Source: Comamonadaceae bacterium
GTDB taxonomy: Bacteria; Pseudomonadota; Gammaproteobacteria; Burkholderiales; Burkholderiaceae_C
Direction: 5' to 3'
NCBI GenBank assembly: GCA_947447985.1
Contig: CANFLX010000003.1
Span: 1 to 64,000 of the forward strand
Length of the DNA: 64,000 bases
This document shows positions 61,811 to 64,000 of the stretch, one piece after another. The position numbers were made by a program, and so were the translations under genes. The first letter of the stretch is position 1; every line of letters starts with the position of its first letter. Under the pieces are notes generated by a model. It ran no database searches, had not been told where the DNA came from, and saw only the letters and a list, made by a program, of their open reading frames with translations.

Positions 61811-62278
61811 GTGCGGCTGGTCATCGTTGCCGTCGGCCAGCGCGTTCCCGATTGGGCGCAAACTGCCTGGGACGATTACGCCAAGCGCTTTCCCCATGAG
61901 ATCAAGATTGAACTCAAGGCTGTCAAAACCGAGCCCCGGGGCTCCAAAACATTAGAGACCTTGTACGCCGCCGAGCGCGCGCGCATTGAGTCCGCCATCC
62001 CCAAGGGCGCCCGTATCGTGGTGCTCGATGAACGCGGTACCACGCTGTCGACCCAAGCCTTGGCCACGCGACTGACCGACTGGCAGCTCAGTGGCGGCGA
62101 TGTGGCGCTGGTCATTGGCGGTCCGGACGGCATTGAGCCCGCCTTTCGGCAATCTGCGCACGAACGCATTCGCCTCTCGGATCTGACCTTGCCCCACGCT
62201 TTCGCCCGGGTGCTGCTGATTGAGCAGCTCTACCGTGCCTGGTCTATCAACGCCAACCACCCCTACCACCGGGAGTAG
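61811..62278 (+). CDS. rlmH: 23S rRNA (pseudouridine(1915)-N3)-methyltransferase
   Basis: RlmH methylates pseudouridine 1915 in helix 69 of 23S rRNA. The 155-residue SPOUT protein has [15 protein letters not shown], the [14 protein letters not shown] segment, the knot motif [13 protein letters not shown] and the C-terminal [21 protein letters not shown], which are diagnostic. It starts with GTG at 61811, seven bases after rsfS; this order (nadD-rsfS-rlmH) is widely conserved. Confidence 0.97.
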   Translation: MRLVIVAVGQRVPDWAQTAWDDYAKRFPHEIKIELKAVKTEPRGSKTLETLYAAERARIESAIPKGARIVVLDERGTTLSTQALATRLTDWQLSGGDVALVIGGPDGIEPAFRQSAHERIRLSDLTLPHAFARVLLIEQLYRAWSINANHPYHRE

Positions 62279-62284
62279 ACGCGC

Positions 62285-62887
62285 GTGAAACCCTTTATTT
62301 ATCTGGCTTCGCAAAGCCCGCGGCGCAGCCAATTGCTGGCGCAACTCGGCGTGGAACACCGCCTTTTGTTGCCGGACGCCAGCGAAGACAGTGAAGCGCT
62401 GGAAGCGGTGCTGCCCGGCGAGGCCCCGCTGGACTATGTGCAGCGCGTGACGGCGCTCAAGCTGCAAGCCGCACTTGTGCGCCTCAAGCGTCTGCAATGG
62501 CCTGTCGCGCCGGTCTTGTGCGCCGACACCACCGTCGCGCTGGGGCGCACGATTCTGGGCAAGCCGCAGGACGCTGCGCATGCCGACCAAATGCTGAAGC
62601 ATTTGGCGGGGCGCAGCCACCGGGTGATGACCGCGATTGCGCTGGCTGAGGGCGCGCGGATCGTGCGTGAATGCAGTGTCTCGCGGGTGCGATTTGCGCC
62701 CTTGTCGGACGCCGAGCGCGCGGCCTATGTGGCCAGCGGCGAGCCCATGGGCAAAGCGGGGGCCTATGCGGTGCAGGGCTTGGCCGCAGCATTCATTGAG
62801 CGCATCGAGGGCAGTTACTCTGGCATCATGGGCCTGCCATTGTTTGAGACAGCGCAGGCCCTGCGCGCCTTGGATTGTCTGGAGTAA
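62285..62887 (+). CDS. Maf family nucleotide pyrophosphatase
   Basis: The 200-residue protein has the Maf signature [10 protein letters not shown] at the N-terminus, the CADTTVALG Mg/nucleotide site near 80 and the C-terminal [26 protein letters not shown]. Members hydrolyse dTTP, UTP or modified nucleotides; which subgroup (YhdE or YceF) cannot be settled, though the position before rng is typical of YhdE-like proteins. The start is GTG at 62285, six bases after rlmH. Confidence 0.93.
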   Translation: MKPFIYLASQSPRRSQLLAQLGVEHRLLLPDASEDSEALEAVLPGEAPLDYVQRVTALKLQAALVRLKRLQWPVAPVLCADTTVALGRTILGKPQDAAHADQMLKHLAGRSHRVMTAIALAEGARIVRECSVSRVRFAPLSDAERAAYVASGEPMGKAGAYAVQGLAAAFIERIEGSYSGIMGLPLFETAQALRALDCLE

Positions 62888-62892
62888 GCCCT

Positions 62893-64000
62893 TTGCAGCA
62901 AGATATTTTGATCAACTGGTCGCCCCAGGAAACCCGTGTTGCCATGGTCGAGCACGGTGCCGTGCAGGAGCTGCATGTGGAGCGCACCTTGGAGCGCGGC
63001 CTGGTGGGCAACGTCTACATCGGCAAAGTGGCACGGGTGTTGCCCGGCATGCAATCTGCGTTCATTGACATTGGTCTGGAGCGCGCTGCGTTTTTGCATG
63101 TGGCCGATGTGTGGCACCCCCCCGCGGAGGGCGAGACCATCAGCGCAGCTCGCAGCGCGCAGGCGCTGATTCCGATTGAGCGCCAGGTGTTTGAAGGCCA
63201 GGCCTTGATGGTCCAGGTGATCAAAGACCCCATGGGCACCAAAGGCGCGCGGCTGTCGACCCAGATCAGCATTGCGGGGCGGTTTCTGGTGTTTTTGCCG
63301 CAGGACGATCACATCGGTGTTTCGCAAAAAATACCCCTGGCCCAGCGCGAGGAATTGCGCCAGCGCGTCCAGACGCTGGCGGGCACCGAGGGCGGCGGCT
63401 TTATTCTGCGCACCAACGCCGAAGACGCGCAGGATGCGGAGCTGTCTGACGACATTGCCTACCTGCGCAAAGCCTGGTCCCGTATCAAAAGCGCATCGCT
63501 CAAATTGCCACCCCCGAGCTTGTTACACCAGGACTTGAATCTGCTGCAACGTGTGCTGCGTGACATGGTGAGCGAGACCACGCAGACCATTCGGGTTGAC
63601 TCTCGTGAACAGTTTGAGTTGTTGCAAGCCTTTGGGGCGGAATTCATGCCGCAAGCCGTGAAAAAGTTGCAGCACTACAAAGGCGAGCGTCCGATATTTG
63701 ACCTCTACGCCATTGACGAAGAAATCGCCAAAGCGCTGGGGCGTCGCGTCGATTTGAAGTCGGGCGGTTATCTGATCATCGACCAGACCGAAGCGCTGAC
63801 CACGGTGGATGTGAACACCGGTGGCTTTGTCGGCGCACGCAATTTTGACGACACGATTTTCAAGACCAACCTGGAAGCCGCGCAGGCCATTGCCCGCCAA
63901 CTGCGCTTGCGCAATCTGGGCGGCATCATCATCGCCGACTTCATTGACATGGCGCGCGCCGACCACCGCGAGGCGGTGTTGGCAGAGTTCAAAAAGCAGC
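62893..64000 (+). CDS. rng: Ribonuclease G (3' truncated by window edge)
   Basis: RNase G trims the 5' end of 16S rRNA. The first 369 residues are present. Visible are the S1-like domain (VGNVYIGKVARVLPGMQSAFIDIGLERAAFLH), the FILRTNAEDAQ region and the catalytic metal site in TTVDVNTGGFVG and IIADFIDM, with Asp residues at the expected positions. The TTG at 62893 (MQQDILINWSPQETR) is the best start. The gene runs off the window. Confidence 0.95.
   Translation, partial: MQQDILINWSPQETRVAMVEHGAVQELHVERTLERGLVGNVYIGKVARVLPGMQSAFIDIGLERAAFLHVADVWHPPAEGETISAARSAQALIPIERQVFEGQALMVQVIKDPMGTKGARLSTQISIAGRFLVFLPQDDHIGVSQKIPLAQREELRQRVQTLAGTEGGGFILRTNAEDAQDAELSDDIAYLRKAWSRIKSASLKLPPPSLLHQDLNLLQRVLRDMVSETTQTIRVDSREQFELLQAFGAEFMPQAVKKLQHYKGERPIFDLYAIDEEIAKALGRRVDLKSGGYLIIDQTEALTTVDVNTGGFVGARNFDDTIFKTNLEAAQAIARQLRLRNLGGIIIADFIDMARADHREAVLAEFKKQ

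Overview
The window is a gene-dense chromosomal segment, about 95% coding and G+C-rich outside one island. It most resembles a betaproteobacterium of the order Burkholderiales, probably family Comamonadaceae (Rhodoferax/Curvibacter-like). That placement is inferred from gene order (rplM-rpsI-DUF6776-bactofilin-erpA-anmK-M23-tyrS-dtd; a long aa3 oxidase operon ending in sco1 and rpoH) and from protein style. No search was run. No insertion sequence, phage, CRISPR array or rRNA gene was seen.

Layout. 1-6.8 kb: the end of the rplM-rpsI ribosomal operon, then envelope and housekeeping genes, closing with dtd, whose stop codon lies inside an antisense tRNA-Arg(CCU) gene. 7.0-13.5 kb: a molybdenum hydroxylase cluster coxS-L-M-D-E-G whose large subunit carries the form II active-site motif. 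13.6-15.6 kb: one AT-rich gene for a large exported protein of unknown function, the clearest candidate for acquired DNA. 15.8-18.75 kb: a minus-strand operon with a second MoxR ATPase/VWA pair. 18.9-24.2 kb: cytochrome c4 and assorted housekeeping genes. 24.4-33.6 kb: the aa3-type cytochrome c oxidase operon with heme A synthesis, copper and SURF1 assembly factors and several small membrane proteins. It converges on rpoH, whose promoter is covered by a perfect CIRCE operator. 34.6-40.0 kb: Ni/Co efflux, a phosphoesterase/protein-kinase pair and two exporters.

40.1-52.2 kb holds the most unusual block: minus-strand genes packed so tightly that they probably form one operon of eight, or nine if the 3-hydroxybutyrate dehydrogenase is included. 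They encode an ABC permease and ATPase (YnjC/YnjD-like, no binding protein), a CDP-alcohol phosphatidyltransferase, a TVP38-flavoprotein fusion, a flavoprotein-selenophosphate synthetase (SelD) fusion, a stand-alone paralogue of that flavoprotein, an Mpo1-like DUF962 protein and a YhgE/Pip-type membrane protein. A selenium-uptake/selenophosphate role is my hypothesis. No selA, selB, selU or tRNA-Sec is in the window.

52.3-64.0 kb is core metabolism: relA, upp, yebC-purD-acyltransferase-hemF-nadD-rsfS-rlmH-maf-rng, mostly in one tightly spaced rightward run, with the last gene cut by the window edge.
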